Shown: positions 63,509-64,000 of the stretch, in pieces
Position numbering within the stretch: the stretch's first letter is position 1
Layout: the number at the start of each line of letters is the position of its first letter
Origin: Austwickia chelonae
GTDB lineage: Bacteria; Actinomycetota; Actinomycetes; Actinomycetales; Dermatophilaceae
DNA length: 64,000 nucleotides
Direction of reading: 5' to 3'
NCBI RefSeq assembly: GCF_003391095.1
Contig: NZ_CP031447.1
Coordinates: 2,418,001-2,482,000, forward strand
The notes under the pieces: model-generated
Database searches by the model: none
The model's input: only the letters and a program-made list of their open reading frames with translations
What the model was told of the DNA's origin: nothing
Position numbers and translations under genes: made by a program

Positions 63509-64000
63509 ATGACGCGCATCGCGCTGCTGTCCACGTCCGACACCGACCTGCTGTCCGCGCGCGCCTGCGGCGCCGACTACCTGTACGCCAACCCGGCCCG
63601 GCCCGGTGCCGACCCGACCCGGTCCGCCGACGCGATCCTGGCCGAAGCCGTGGAACAGGCCACGATCGTCGTCGTACGGATCCTGGGCACCCCGCCGGAG
63701 CTGTTGGAAGCTGTGCGGGCCACCCGGGAACGTCCGGGGGTGCAGCTGATCGTCCTGGGCGGCGAGCAGGCCCCTGACGCCGCTCTGATGGAGATGTCGA
63801 CCGTCCCCGCCGGAGTGGTCCGCGAAGCCCACCGGTACCTGGCGTACGGCGGGCCGGAGAACCTCGGCCAGTTGCACACCTTCCTGTCCGACACCCTGTT
63901 GCTCACCGGGGAAGGTTTCGCCCCGCCGGCCGAACAAGCCTCCTGGGGTGCGCTCCCCCGCCCTGAGCTGCCCGCGCTGCCCGAGGGCGCATCCCGACCC
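63509..64000 (+). CDS. cobN: Cobaltochelatase large subunit, N-terminal part (cut by window edge)
   Basis: An open frame of 164 codons runs from ATG 63509, preceded by GAAGGAG, to the window end. It begins MTRIALLSTSDTDLLSARAC and continues ADYLYANPARPGA, then VVRILGTPPELLEAVRA, the N-terminus of CobN. CobN binds hydrogenobyrinic acid a,c-diamide and inserts cobalt with AAA+/VWA partners, probably the ChlI/D fusion at 21.7-23.9 kb. It lies behind a cobalamin riboswitch and is divergent from cobG. The remaining roughly 1000 residues are outside the window. Confidence 0.93.
   Translation, partial: MTRIALLSTSDTDLLSARACGADYLYANPARPGADPTRSADAILAEAVEQATIVVVRILGTPPELLEAVRATRERPGVQLIVLGGEQAPDAALMEMSTVPAGVVREAHRYLAYGGPENLGQLHTFLSDTLLLTGEGFAPPAEQASWGALPRPELPALPEGASRP

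Overview
The window comes from a high-GC actinomycete chromosome. The evidence is the GC-rich codon use, frequent GTG starts, an actinobacterial DUF3263 gene, the actinobacterial type I-E CRISPR repeat, a two-subunit methylmalonyl-CoA mutase with MeaB, and a fused CobIJ. A Dermatophilaceae-like or other Micrococcales host is a guess only.

Layout. 0-11 kb: housekeeping genes (3' end of fadH, DUF3263, a MacB-like ABC exporter pair, ung overlapping an SGNH hydrolase, threonine aldolase, an OFA-type MFS transporter, selD). 11.6-16.8 kb: the mutA-mutB-meaB operon behind a long structured leader. 17-24 kb: an FAD oxidoreductase, cobK, and the minus-strand operon chlID-cobO-cobA led by a cobalamin riboswitch. 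24.2-32.7 kb: a MarR regulator divergent from a secreted CGTase-like GH13 enzyme, a sugar ABC importer (binding lipoprotein plus two permeases, no ATPase) and an intracellular GH13 enzyme; together they fit extracellular starch attack, cyclodextrin or maltodextrin import and cytoplasmic hydrolysis. 32.7-34.8 kb: cobL-cobM. 34.8-38.8 kb: two GNAT genes, a secreted GH5 endoglycoceramidase-like enzyme and two DUF4870 paralogues.

39.0-59.8 kb looks like a mobile island. It is bounded by two 49-bp direct repeats (44/49 identical), one being the true 3' end of cobJ and the other a detached copy of the same 15 codons. Inside are a lower-GC trio (DsbA-like, JmjC/cupin-like, MFS), a CRISPR array of 105 repeats and 104 spacers cut by an IS481-like element, and a complete type I-E cas operon (cas3-cse1-cse2-cas7-cas5-cas6e-cas1-cas2), all read on the minus strand towards the array.

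The most interesting element lies between cas3 and cobJ. A degenerate two-repeat mini-array has exactly the 61-nt period of the main array. Its one pseudo-spacer carries a 17-nt perfect match to the cas3 promoter region, beside an AAA motif that is part of a TATAAA box. Recognisable promoter-like and terminator-like sequences frame it. This is the architecture expected of a CreR-type guide RNA by which Cascade represses its own operon.

59.7-64 kb: the cobalamin genes resume with cobIJ-cobH-cobG on the minus strand and, behind a second cobalamin riboswitch, the start of cobN on the plus strand. The Cob enzymes seen (CobA, IJ, G, M, K, L, H, O, N and a ChlI/D-type chelatase partner) belong to the aerobic corrin route; the methylmalonyl-CoA mutase is a B12-dependent consumer.
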